Origin: an uncultured Luteitalea sp.
GTDB lineage: Bacteria > Acidobacteriota > Vicinamibacteria > Vicinamibacterales > Vicinamibacteraceae
Assembly (NCBI GenBank): GCA_934541105.1
Contig: CAKTDA010000001.1
Span: 682,001 to 746,000 of the forward strand
Reading direction: 5' to 3'
DNA: 64,000 nucleotides
The notes below the pieces were generated by a model, which was not told where the DNA came from, searched no databases, and was given only the letters and a program-made list of their open reading frames with translations. Numbering within the stretch: the first letter of the stretch is position 1; each line of letters opens with the position of its first letter. Made by a program: the position numbers and the translations under genes. Shown here piece by piece: positions 45,822-53,845 of the stretch.

Positions 45822-46333
45822 GTGACAACCTGGACCCGACGGCCGAGCCCGTCACGCACGACGACGACACCGCAGGCGCCGTGGATGCGGCGCTCCGCGC
45901 CCGCGACGAGGCCGAGGATCGTCTTCTCCGCCTCCAGGCGGAGTTCGACAACTACCGCAAGCGGATGGATCGCGAACGCCGCGATCTGCACGACCACGTC
46001 ACGGCGGAGGTCCTGACCGACTTCCTGCCGGTGATCGACGACATGGAGCGCGCCATCGAGGCCGCAGCCTCGTCGGCCGATCCCGCCGTCGCGAGCCACC
46101 GCCAGGGCCTGGAGCTGATTCACAAGCAGCTGCTCGACCTGCTGCTGCGACGCAAGGTCGTCGCCATCGAGGCCCTGGGCGCGGACTTCGACCCGAACCT
46201 CCACCAGGCCGTGAGCCAGGACGTGAGCCCGGACCACCGCGAAGGCGAGGTCATCGAGGACATGCGGCGCGGCTATCGCCTCGACGACCGCCTGCTGCGT
46301 GCGTCCATGGTGCGGGTGGCCACGCGTGGCTAA
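45818..46333 (+). CDS. grpE: Nucleotide exchange factor GrpE
   Basis: 171 residues. A polar, acidic head, a long coiled coil (AALRARDEAEDRLLRLQAEFDNYRKRMDRER in parts), and the conserved core VLTDFLPVIDDMERAIEAA and DPNLHQAVSQD. GrpE releases ADP from DnaK. It overlaps hrcA by 4 nt (ATGA) and dnaJ by 8 nt. There is no dnaK between grpE and dnaJ. Confidence 0.96.
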   Translation: MSDNLDPTAEPVTHDDDTAGAVDAALRARDEAEDRLLRLQAEFDNYRKRMDRERRDLHDHVTAEVLTDFLPVIDDMERAIEAAASSADPAVASHRQGLELIHKQLLDLLLRRKVVAIEALGADFDPNLHQAVSQDVSPDHREGEVIEDMRRGYRLDDRLLRASMVRVATRG

Positions 46334-47474
46334 GCGCGACTACTACGAGGTGCTCGGCGTCGGCCGCGACGTCTCCGAGAAGGACCTGAAGAGCGCCTAC
46401 AGGAAGCTCGCGCTGCAGTACCACCCGGATCGCAATCCGGGCGACGCGTCGGCCGAGGAGAAGTTCAAGGAAGCGGCCGAGGCATTCGCGGTCCTCGGCG
46501 ACAAGGACAAGCGTGCCGCCTACGACCGGTTCGGCCACGCGGGTGTCAACGGCGCCGACGGGCCCCAGTTCGACCCGAGCACGTTCTCCGACTTCGGGGA
46601 TCTCTTCGGCGGCCTCGGCGACGTCTTCGGCTTCGGCGACATCTTCGGCGGCGGCGGGCGTCGCCGCGGCGGTCCGCGGCGCGGGGCGGACCTGCGGTAC
46701 GACCTCGAGATCACGTTCGAGCAGGCTGCGCGCGGCCACGAGATGCAGCTGCAGATCCCGCGTGAAGAGGGATGCGAGACGTGCAAGGGCACGGGTGCGG
46801 CGTCGGGCACCACGCCGGAGTCCTGCGCGCAGTGCGGCGGCTCCGGCCAGTTGCGCTACCAGCAGGGGTTCTTCACGGTGGCCAGGCCCTGCGGCACGTG
46901 CCGAGGGACGGGCCGCGTGATCGCCTCGCCGTGCGGCACCTGCCGCGGCGCGGGCCGCGTGACGCGTGAGCGCAAGCTCACCATCCGCATCCCGGCGGGT
47001 GTCGCCACCGGCCAGCGCATGCGCCTCAGCGGCGACGGCGAGCACGGCGCGGCCGGCGGTCCCCCTGGCGACCTCTACGTCGTGTTCCACGTCGCCGAGC
47101 ACCCGTTCTTCCACCGCGAGGGCGACGACCTGCACTGCGAAGTCCCGGTGCAGTTCACGACTCTCGCACTCGGGGGAACGCTCGACGTACCGACGCTCGA
47201 CGGCCCGCACCCGCTGACGATTCCCGAAGGCACCCAGGCGGGCACCAGCCTGCGCCTCCGCGGCAAGGGTCTGCCCAACGTCTCGGGCCGGGGCCAGGGC
47301 GACCTGCACGTCACGGTGGGCGTGCAGGTGCCGAAGAAGCCGTCACGCGAGGTGCGCGAGGCGCTCGAGGCGCTGCGCGGCGTGCTGCCGCCCGACACGG
47401 GCGATGCCCGCGCCCGCGATCAGGAGCAGGACGACAAGCCGTTCTTCGAGCGCGTCAAGGACATGTTCGGCTGA
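46326..47474 (+). CDS. dnaJ: Chaperone DnaJ
   Basis: 382 residues, type I DnaJ. J-domain with YHPDRNPGD and the HPD motif; a Gly/Phe-rich linker (FGDLFGGLGDVFGFGDIFGG); four CXXCXGXG zinc motifs (CETCKGTG, CAQCGGSG, CGTCRGTG, CGTCRGAG); then the substrate-binding C-terminal domains. GTG 46326 overlaps grpE by 8 nt; alternatives further upstream lie inside grpE. It stimulates DnaK, which must be encoded elsewhere. Confidence 0.96.
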   Translation: MAKRDYYEVLGVGRDVSEKDLKSAYRKLALQYHPDRNPGDASAEEKFKEAAEAFAVLGDKDKRAAYDRFGHAGVNGADGPQFDPSTFSDFGDLFGGLGDVFGFGDIFGGGGRRRGGPRRGADLRYDLEITFEQAARGHEMQLQIPREEGCETCKGTGAASGTTPESCAQCGGSGQLRYQQGFFTVARPCGTCRGTGRVIASPCGTCRGAGRVTRERKLTIRIPAGVATGQRMRLSGDGEHGAAGGPPGDLYVVFHVAEHPFFHREGDDLHCEVPVQFTTLALGGTLDVPTLDGPHPLTIPEGTQAGTSLRLRGKGLPNVSGRGQGDLHVTVGVQVPKKPSREVREALEALRGVLPPDTGDARARDQEQDDKPFFERVKDMFG

Positions 47475-48349
47475 TGGCCGCGCGTGCATCATGGCCCGCC
47501 CTGCGCGTCGCCTTCGCGCGCCCGATCGACGAGGCGCAGCGTGATGCGCTGTGGCTCGACATCGACGACTGCGGCACGACCGCACTCGACGAGGACGAGA
47601 CAGGCACGACGGTGTCGCTGCACTTCACGGATGCCGCCGATCGCGATGCCGCGCGGGACCTGCTGGCGGCGCGAGGCTGGCTCGAACGCGCCACGCTGAC
47701 CGCTGACGACGTGCCCGATGAAGGCTGGGCCGCCCGCTCGCAGGCCGGCCTCCCCGCCATCCGCGTCGGCCGCATCGTCGTCGCTCCGCCGTGGGACCTG
47801 CCGGCCGACACCGGACGGGACGACCTCGTCATCGAGGTCGAGCCGTCCACAGGCTTCGGCACCGGACACCATCAGTCCACGCGGCTCTGCCTGAGGGCCC
47901 TGCAGGACCTGCCGCTCGACGGCCGCCACGTGCTCGACATCGGCACCGGGTCGGGCGTGCTCGCGGTGGCGGCGGCCCGTCTGGGTGCCGCGTCGGCACT
48001 CGGCATCGACAACGACCCGGACGCGATCGAGTCGGCCGAGGACACGCGGCGACGCAACGGCCCCGCCGGCGGCCGCGTCCGCCTGGAACTGCGCGGGCTC
48101 GACGACCCGGCCCTGGAGCCCGCCGACGTCGTGTGCGCGAACCTGACCGGCACGCTGCTCCGCCAGCAGGGCGCGCGCGTCCAGCAGCTCGTCGCGCCGG
48201 GCGGGTGCGCCGTGCTCAGCGGCTTCACCGAGGACGAGGCGCGCTGGGTGCGGGAGGCCTTCGACGCCTGCGACCTCGAGGCCGAGCACGACGAAGAGTT
48301 CTGGATTGCTTACGTGATGCGGCGGCGCGACGCGTCGTCCCAGGCGTAG
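47474..48349 (+). CDS. prmA: Ribosomal protein L11 methyltransferase PrmA
   Basis: 291 residues. The start overlaps the dnaJ stop by one base (TGATG). An L11-binding N-terminal domain of about 100 residues precedes the SAM-dependent domain: EPSTGFGTGHHQSTRLCL, VLDIGTGSGVLAVAAARLGA and VVCANLTGTLL, the PrmA-specific motifs. It trimethylates L11. Its last 40 bp overlap the 3' end of rsmE on the other strand. Confidence 0.94.
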   Translation: MAARASWPALRVAFARPIDEAQRDALWLDIDDCGTTALDEDETGTTVSLHFTDAADRDAARDLLAARGWLERATLTADDVPDEGWAARSQAGLPAIRVGRIVVAPPWDLPADTGRDDLVIEVEPSTGFGTGHHQSTRLCLRALQDLPLDGRHVLDIGTGSGVLAVAAARLGAASALGIDNDPDAIESAEDTRRRNGPAGGRVRLELRGLDDPALEPADVVCANLTGTLLRQQGARVQQLVAPGGCAVLSGFTEDEARWVREAFDACDLEAEHDEEFWIAYVMRRRDASSQA

Positions 48350-49059
48350 CGGATCACCGAGAGCGCGGCGAGCGCGACCTGCTCGGCGCGCAGCGTGACC
48401 GGCGCCATCGTCCAGGCCTGCCACCCGGCGCCGCGCGAGGCGTCGATCTCCTCCCGCGTCCACCCGCCCTCAGGACCGATCGCCACGCAGGTGCCCTGCG
48501 GCGGCACGGGCACGACGGCGCTGTCGCCACGCGACGCCGACGGTTCGGTGAGCCAGAGGCGCACCGGCGCGTCGCCGGGCACTTCCGCGAGCACGTCGGC
48601 GAGGGGTCGCACGCCCGCAATCCGCGGCAGCACCGCGCGGCCGCATTGCTTGGCGGCAGCAATCGCCACGCGCGTCCATCGATCCCGGGCGGCCGCGGCC
48701 GCTCGCGCCGGCACGTTCGACCGCGTCGCCGCCACGGGCCGGATGTCGCACGCGCCAAGCACCGTCGCGTCGCGGATCACGGCGTCCATCGCATCGCCCT
48801 TGAGCAGCGCCTGGACGACAACGAGCGGGGCGGGCGGTTCGGGCGCTGCCACGAGCGCCGCACCTGCCACGACGACGGTGGCGTGTGGCGACGCACGGCC
48901 CACGACGCCTGCGCGCACGAGGCCGCGGCCATTGAACACTTCGACGTCGGCGCCCTCGGCGAGGCGCAGCACGCGTGTCAGGTGCGTGCTCTCACCTGCG
49001 GGAAGCGTGACGTCGCGTGACGAGTCGGTGAGATCGGGAGCGAAGAAGCGCGGCGGCAC
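48310..49059 (-). CDS. rsmE: 16S rRNA (uracil-1498-N3)-methyltransferase RsmE
   Basis: 249 residues from GTG 49059, which gives the usual N-terminus PPRFFAPDL. The PUA-like domain (ESTHLTRVLRLAEGADVEVFNG in parts) precedes a knotted SPOUT domain: VVVQALLKGDAMDAVIRDATVLGA, RSNVPARAAA, VAIGPEGGWTREEIDASR and TLRAEQVALAALSVI. It usually follows prmA in the same direction; here it faces it and overlaps by 40 bp. It is divergent from the kinase across 37 bp. Confidence 0.94.
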   Translation of the reverse strand: MPPRFFAPDLTDSSRDVTLPAGESTHLTRVLRLAEGADVEVFNGRGLVRAGVVGRASPHATVVVAGAALVAAPEPPAPLVVVQALLKGDAMDAVIRDATVLGACDIRPVAATRSNVPARAAAAARDRWTRVAIAAAKQCGRAVLPRIAGVRPLADVLAEVPGDAPVRLWLTEPSASRGDSAVVPVPPQGTCVAIGPEGGWTREEIDASRGAGWQAWTMAPVTLRAEQVALAALSVIRYAWDDASRRRIT

Positions 49060-49082
49060 GGCTGTCGTTCAGTGAAGGCGGA

Positions 49083-49096
49083 TATACTCGCCCCGC
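49083..49096 (+). promoter_or_regulatory. Likely leaderless -10 box for the Ser/Thr kinase
   Basis: TATACT (49083-49088) followed by 8 nt (CGCCCCGC) and ATG 49097. No Shine-Dalgarno; -35 unclear. Confidence 0.5.
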
Positions 49097-50092
49097 ATGC
49101 TCTTCAAGGGCCAGACCCTCGGCAAGTATCGCATCCTGTCTCCACTGGGAAGCGGCGGGTTCGGCACCGTCTACCTGGCCAGGGACACCTGGCTGGACAA
49201 GCAGGTCGCCATCAAGGTCCCGCACCGACAGGGCCTCGACTTCTCGGAACTGCTGCGCGAACCGCGCCTGCTCGCCAGCGTCAACCATCCCAACATCGTC
49301 TCGATCACCACCGCCGACAAGCAGGACGACGTCTTCTTCATCGTGATGGAGTACGTGCAGGGCGAGACGCTCGAGAGCGTGCTCGAGCGCGAGGGCGCGC
49401 TCGACCTGCCGCGCGCGCTCGACTACACCGTGCAGATCGGCAATGCGGTGGACCACGCCCACAGGCAGGGCGTCATCCATCGCGACCTGCGGCCAGCAAA
49501 CGTGCTGGTCTCCGAGAGCGGGATGCTGAAGGTCGCCGACTTCGGCACCTCGCGCTTCCTCGAGATCGCCGCACACGGCACCACCGTGATCGGCAGCCCC
49601 GCCTTCATGGCGCCCGAGCAGTTCCAGGGCAAGGCGGTGTTTGCCTCCGACCTCTACTCGGTGGGCATCACGATGTACCAGATGCTCACCGGCGAATTGC
49701 CCTACGAGCCGCCGCCGCCGTCGGCCCTCCACAAGCTGCTCACCGGCGAGCTCGTGACGCCGCCGCGTTCGCGCAATCCCGCCGTGCCGCGGCGCCTCAA
49801 CGACATCGTCATGAAGGCCCTGGCGCCGAACGTCACCGAGCGCTATACGCGCGCGTCGGACCTGCTCGACGACCTGCTGGCCGCCAAGCCGGTCATCCTC
49901 GGCACGCCAGGCCCGCGCGCCATTGCCGATCTCGGCCTCGACGATCCCGCGCGGCCGGCGCGCTCGACGCTGCCGCCATCGCCTCGCGCGGTGAAGTACC
50001 AGGACCGCGATGCCGCGCGCAACTGCTGGCACTGCCGACGCCCGCTGCACAACCTCGCCAGCCGCTGCCCCTTCTGCGGCGAGCAGCAGTAG
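49097..50092 (+). CDS. Soluble Ser/Thr protein kinase with C-terminal zinc ribbon
   Basis: 331 residues. All catalytic motifs are intact: glycine loop GSGGFG (18-23), Lys40 (VAIK), HRDLRPANVLV (128-138), DFG (148-150), and GSPAFMAPEQF in the activation segment. No membrane helix is present, unlike most bacterial Hanks kinases. Residues after about 305 carry a CWHC...CPFC zinc-ribbon pair. It phosphorylates Ser/Thr of unknown targets; the zinc ribbon may bind a partner or nucleic acid. The stop is followed by a perfect stem-loop. Confidence 0.92.
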   Translation: MLFKGQTLGKYRILSPLGSGGFGTVYLARDTWLDKQVAIKVPHRQGLDFSELLREPRLLASVNHPNIVSITTADKQDDVFFIVMEYVQGETLESVLEREGALDLPRALDYTVQIGNAVDHAHRQGVIHRDLRPANVLVSESGMLKVADFGTSRFLEIAAHGTTVIGSPAFMAPEQFQGKAVFASDLYSVGITMYQMLTGELPYEPPPPSALHKLLTGELVTPPRSRNPAVPRRLNDIVMKALAPNVTERYTRASDLLDDLLAAKPVILGTPGPRAIADLGLDDPARPARSTLPPSPRAVKYQDRDAARNCWHCRRPLHNLASRCPFCGEQQ

Positions 50093-50093
50093 C

Positions 50094-50111
50094 GCGTGCC
50101 GGGCGGCACGC
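50094..50111. terminator. Perfect stem-loop exactly between convergent stops
   Basis: GCGTGCCG / CGGCACGC, 8-bp perfect arms with a 2-nt loop, filling the gap between the kinase stop (50092) and the Gfo/Idh stop (50112). No U-tract. Confidence 0.65.
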
Positions 50112-51164
50112 CTACCGCGGCACCTCCGACAGCTGCACCACGGCGCCGTTGCGCGCCTTGCTGATGTCGGCCGCCTCCATGAACGCGAGCGTCTCGACCG
50201 TCTCCTCGGGAGATGCCGGGGCCTTGCCTGTGTGGAAGAAGTCCATCACCCGCACGAGCAGGCCGTAGTAACCGGCGCGCCGCCTGGCCCCGCCTGGCAG
50301 GGGCATTTCCGACGTCGTGCCGAGGACGGCCTTCTCGCCGAAGACCGTCTGGCCGTAGGTGCTCGACTTGCCGCTGCGCACGCCGCGCACCGTGCCGATG
50401 CGGCCATCGGCCCACGTGCCGACGACGACGTCGGCGCCGGCGGTGTGCGTGCGACTCACCGACACGCAACCCGGGCCCATGAGTTCGTAGAGCGTCTCCA
50501 CCGCGTGGATGCCGTACCAGAACAGGTCCGGGTGATGCGGCTCGAGGGCGGCCGGCCCGTACGTTGCCGCACCGAGGACGGCACCGGCGGCCGGGTCCTT
50601 CAGCATCTGCACCTCCTCGGCGTAACGTCGCGACGAGGCGCTGTAGACCGGCACGCCGGCGGCCCTGGCAAGGCGCACGATCTCGGCGCCATCCTTCGTG
50701 CTCGCGGCCATCGGCTTGTCGATGAACAGCGGCTTCCCTGCCGCAATCACCGGCCGCGCCTGCGCGAGGTGCGGCCGCCCGTCCACGCTCTCGAGCATCA
50801 CGACGTCCACCTTGCCGGCGAGCGCCTCGATCGTCTCGACGATCTCGATCTTCCACTTGTCGCGCAGTTCCGCGGTGAACTTGTCCACGCGCGTCGCGCT
50901 CGCCTCGACGTCGTGGCTGCCGCCCTTGAACGCGGCAACGACGCGGGCGCCCGGAATGTGATCGGGATGCGCGGGGTCGTTGAGCAGCGAGGTGAACGCC
51001 GTCACGTGCGACGTGTCGAGCCCGATCATGCCGATGCGCAATGGCGGGCGGCCGGCGGCCTGCCCCGTCGCCGTTCGTGCCGCGGCCCTGCCGCGCACGC
51101 CTGCTGGAATCGTGGCCAACGCCCCGCCGACGAGGCTGCCGATGACTTCACGTCGTGTGTGCAT
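50112..51164 (-). CDS. Gfo/Idh/MocA family oxidoreductase, Tat-exported (third of the locus)
   Basis: 350 residues. Tat signal MHTRREVIGSLVGGALATIPAG. Rossmann domain from LRIGMIGLDTSHVTAF; lysine motif GKPLFIDKPMAAS. The C-terminal domain is shorter than in the neighbours, with YGIHAVETLYELMGPG. The loop LDTSHV in place of a GxGxxG-type turn (GLDTSH) is unusual and may change the cofactor site. It is last in the TonB-receptor operon, 36 bp after the second oxidoreductase. Confidence 0.87.
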   Translation of the reverse strand: MHTRREVIGSLVGGALATIPAGVRGRAAARTATGQAAGRPPLRIGMIGLDTSHVTAFTSLLNDPAHPDHIPGARVVAAFKGGSHDVEASATRVDKFTAELRDKWKIEIVETIEALAGKVDVVMLESVDGRPHLAQARPVIAAGKPLFIDKPMAASTKDGAEIVRLARAAGVPVYSASSRRYAEEVQMLKDPAAGAVLGAATYGPAALEPHHPDLFWYGIHAVETLYELMGPGCVSVSRTHTAGADVVVGTWADGRIGTVRGVRSGKSSTYGQTVFGEKAVLGTTSEMPLPGGARRRAGYYGLLVRVMDFFHTGKAPASPEETVETLAFMEAADISKARNGAVVQLSEVPR

Positions 51165-51183
51165 GGTGTTCGAGAAAGCCTGC

Positions 51184-51202
51184 AGGCTGCGGCTTGCAGC
51201 CT
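51184..51202. terminator. Intercistronic stem-loop before the third oxidoreductase
   Basis: AGGCTGC / GCAGCCT, 7-bp perfect arms with a 5-nt loop, overlapping the stop codon of the second Gfo/Idh gene; on the minus strand it is followed by TTTC, a weak terminator or processing site. Confidence 0.4.
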
Positions 51203-52589
51203 ACGTGGTGAACATGTACGGGTGGCGCTGCGGACGCGAGATCCAGCCGTTGGCCTCGTCGTCGTCGCGGAATCGCTCGCGCGCCGGGTCCCACTTCAGG
51301 GTCCGCCCCGCCTTCATGGCCATATGGTGCAACAGGCAGGCCGAACAGGATCGGTGACCGACTTCGACAGGCGCGATCGGCAGCTGCCGGGACCGGATCG
51401 CCTCCAGCCAGTTGCCATGGTGATCGGGACTGTCGATCAGGTGGATCTCGTCGGGACCGATCTCCGACGTCAGGATGGCGCGGTCGCTCGCGTCGAGCGC
51501 CTTCGGATTGCCGACGTAGGCCTTCGGTCCGGTGCCGCTCACCCCGCTGACGCGGTTGACGAAGATCCAGCCTTCCGACCCGATGAACTTGATCCCGTTC
51601 GGCAGCGAGTCGCTCACGATCATCCGTACGCCGTCGGCATAGAGCGCCTCGGTGCGGAACGGTCCGTGGACGTTCCACAGGCCGCTCGCCGGGAACTCCG
51701 CGGTTCCCTTGATCTCGATCGGGCCCGTGTGCTCCGCACCCATGCCCCAGTGGGCCGTGTCGATGTGGTGCGCGCCCCAGCCCGTGATCATGCCCGCGCC
51801 GAACTGCTCGCACCGCAGCCATCCGGGCCGGTCGTACCCTGATTGCGGATGCACGCGCTTCTCGGTGTAGTACACCGCCGGCGTGGAACCGAGCCACATG
51901 TCGTAATTGAAATGCGACGGCACGGGCATCTCCGGCTCGTCCTGCCCGCCGGGATCGGCGGCCATGCCGACTTCGACGGTGTGGAGCGTGCCGATGCGTC
52001 CGTTGCGCACCAGTTCGCAGGCGTATCGATGCTGCGGCAGCGAGCGGTTCTGGCTGCCGAGTTGCAGCACGCGGCCCGTCCGCTGCACGGCGTAGGACAA
52101 GGCACGGCCTTCGGCAATCGTCAGCGATGCCGGCTTCTGGAGGTAGACGTCCTTGCCCGCCTCGACGGCCGCGATCGCAATCGGCACGTGCCAGTGATCG
52201 GGCGTGCTGACGAGGACCGCGTCGATGTCCGGGTTCAGCAGCAGTTCCCGGTAGTCGTCGTACATCGTCACGCCGTCGTAGGACGCGCCTGTCTGCTTCG
52301 CGTAGAAGTCGTTGACGAAGCGCCGACCGTCCTCGAGGCGCCGGCGATCGAGGTCGCACGCCGCCATGATGCGCGCCGTGTCGAAGACCAGCGTCTCCGG
52401 CATGTCGTGGTCGCGCGAGATGCGGCCGGTGCCGATCGCGGCGACGTTGATGCGGTTCGAGGGCGACGTGGCGCCCAGCACCGAGGCGGAGACGATGGTG
52501 GGCGCAGCGACGGCGGGAAGGGACACCGCCGCTGCACCCTTCCCGGCCGCGGCCAGGAACGATCGACGAGACAGGGACGTGGTGGACAT
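51201..52589 (-). CDS. Gfo/Idh/MocA family oxidoreductase, Tat-exported (second of the locus)
   Basis: 462 residues. ATG 52589 follows AGGAGTCGCC, which decides the start; a much longer frame upstream lacks it. Tat signal SLSRRSFLAAAGKGAAAVSL. NRINVAAIGTGRISRDHDMPE opens the Rossmann fold and GKDVYLQKPASLT holds the family lysine. SHFNYDMWLGSTPAVYYTEKR and WGAHHIDTAHWGMG are the exported subfamily's substrate-domain motifs. It starts 14 bp after the first oxidoreductase of the locus. Substrate unknown. Confidence 0.9.
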   Translation of the reverse strand: MSTTSLSRRSFLAAAGKGAAAVSLPAVAAPTIVSASVLGATSPSNRINVAAIGTGRISRDHDMPETLVFDTARIMAACDLDRRRLEDGRRFVNDFYAKQTGASYDGVTMYDDYRELLLNPDIDAVLVSTPDHWHVPIAIAAVEAGKDVYLQKPASLTIAEGRALSYAVQRTGRVLQLGSQNRSLPQHRYACELVRNGRIGTLHTVEVGMAADPGGQDEPEMPVPSHFNYDMWLGSTPAVYYTEKRVHPQSGYDRPGWLRCEQFGAGMITGWGAHHIDTAHWGMGAEHTGPIEIKGTAEFPASGLWNVHGPFRTEALYADGVRMIVSDSLPNGIKFIGSEGWIFVNRVSGVSGTGPKAYVGNPKALDASDRAILTSEIGPDEIHLIDSPDHHGNWLEAIRSRQLPIAPVEVGHRSCSACLLHHMAMKAGRTLKWDPARERFRDDDEANGWISRPQRHPYMFTT

Positions 52590-52603
52590 GGCGACTCCTG
52601 TGC

Positions 52604-53770
52604 CTATTTCGGGCCCGGCCCGGAGAGGCGGCTCGCGCGGGCCTGCGCCTCGAGCACGAGCTGCGCGACGGCGAACGTGCGCGCCTGGCTCATCGCGGTG
52701 TCGGTCCTGTTGACGATGTCGGCGATCAGGCGTGGTCCATACGGCAGGGCCGTGCTGCTGGCGTCGATGTAGCGCGCCTCGCGCTGGTCCACGAGGAACA
52801 GGTGATTGCCACCCGGCCTGCCGGCGAGATCGATCGTGGACCGCACCTCGAGATAGCCCTCGGTGCCCAGCACCGTGAGCCGCGAGTCGCCGAACGTTGC
52901 GATCCCACCCGGCGAGAACCAGTCCACGCGAAAGTACCCGCTTGCCGATTCGGCCTGCAGCATCGCGTCGCCGAAGTCCTCGAACTGCGGTGCCTCGGGA
53001 TGGTGCAGGTTGCCGGTGCGTGAGGCCACGACCTCGGTCCGGCTCGCGTCGGTGAAGGCGACGAAGTAGTCCACCTGGTGCGTCCCGAGGTCGCCGATGA
53101 CGCCGCCGAACCGCGCCTTGTCCCAGAACCAGTCGGGCCTGTTCGTGCCGATACGGTGCGGCCCGGTGCCGAGCGTCTGCACCACGGCGCCGACGGCGCC
53201 TGCCTGCACGAGCTCCAGGGCCCGCTGCACGGCCGGAGTCTCGAGACGCCCGCCGTAGACGATCGAGTAGATGCGCCCGGTCCGGGCCTGGACACGACGG
53301 ACCTCGGCAAGCTGGTCGAGCGTCGTGACACCCGGCTTGTCGACCATGAAGTCCTTGCCGGCCTCCATGACGCGGATGCCGAGCGGCGCCCGTTCGTCGG
53401 GGATGGCGGCGCTGACGACGAGCGCGATGCGCGTGTCGTCGAGGATCTCCTGCTCGCTGCGCGCGACCGTCGCCTGCGGGTACCGTTTCGTGAAGGCCGC
53501 AAGCAGGTCCGGCTCCTTCGCGTAGACGGCAACGAGCTCGCCGCCGTGGCGCAGGATGGTCTGGACCTGGCCGTTGATGTGGCCGTGGTTCAGGCCGATT
53601 GCGGCAAACCGGACGCCGGGTGTCGGCGCGGGGGCCGAAGCGGGCTGTCGGCCCGCAGCCTCGACGACGACACGCCGGCCTGCACGCGCCGGATCGAAGG
53701 CCCCTGCCGGCCACACGGCCATTGCCGCGCCCGATGTGCCGAGGGTGTTGAAGAACGAACGTCGATTCAC
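52604..53770 (-). CDS. Gfo/Idh/MocA family oxidoreductase, Tat-exported (first of the locus)
   Basis: 388 residues from GTG 53770. Tat-like start VNRRSFFNTLGTSGAAMAVW. FAAIGLNHGHINGQV forms the dinucleotide turn, GKDFMVDKPGVTTL the lysine motif, and GDLGTHQVDYFVAFTDAS the C-terminal domain with a conserved His. It is separated from the TonB receptor gene by two strong stem-loops. With its two neighbours it likely oxidises sugars released at the outer membrane; substrates unknown. Confidence 0.88.
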   Translation of the reverse strand: MNRRSFFNTLGTSGAAMAVWPAGAFDPARAGRRVVVEAAGRQPASAPAPTPGVRFAAIGLNHGHINGQVQTILRHGGELVAVYAKEPDLLAAFTKRYPQATVARSEQEILDDTRIALVVSAAIPDERAPLGIRVMEAGKDFMVDKPGVTTLDQLAEVRRVQARTGRIYSIVYGGRLETPAVQRALELVQAGAVGAVVQTLGTGPHRIGTNRPDWFWDKARFGGVIGDLGTHQVDYFVAFTDASRTEVVASRTGNLHHPEAPQFEDFGDAMLQAESASGYFRVDWFSPGGIATFGDSRLTVLGTEGYLEVRSTIDLAGRPGGNHLFLVDQREARYIDASSTALPYGPRLIADIVNRTDTAMSQARTFAVAQLVLEAQARASRLSGPGPK

Positions 53771-53784
53771 GAGGACCCCAACGA

Positions 53785-53839
53785 CAGGGGCGGCCTCACG
53801 AGCCGCCCCTGTGCGAGGCGCGTCCGGCGACGCGCCTCG
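53785..53839. terminator. Two tandem stem-loops between the TonB receptor and the dehydrogenase genes
   Basis: CAGGGGCGGC (53785-53794) / GCCGCCCCTG (53802-53811) and CGAGGCGCGT (53814-53823) / ACGCGCCTCG (53830-53839): two perfect 10-bp stems with 7- and 6-nt loops in a 75-bp intercistronic gap. No U-tract. They could stop most transcription or stabilise the upstream mRNA. Confidence 0.65.
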
Positions 53840-53845
53840 TCTGGC

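Noticed and set aside
52590..53714. N-terminal extension of the second Gfo/Idh frame
   Set aside because: It is an out-of-frame shadow of the preceding Gfo/Idh gene; AGGAG before ATG 52589 and the Tat signal define the start.
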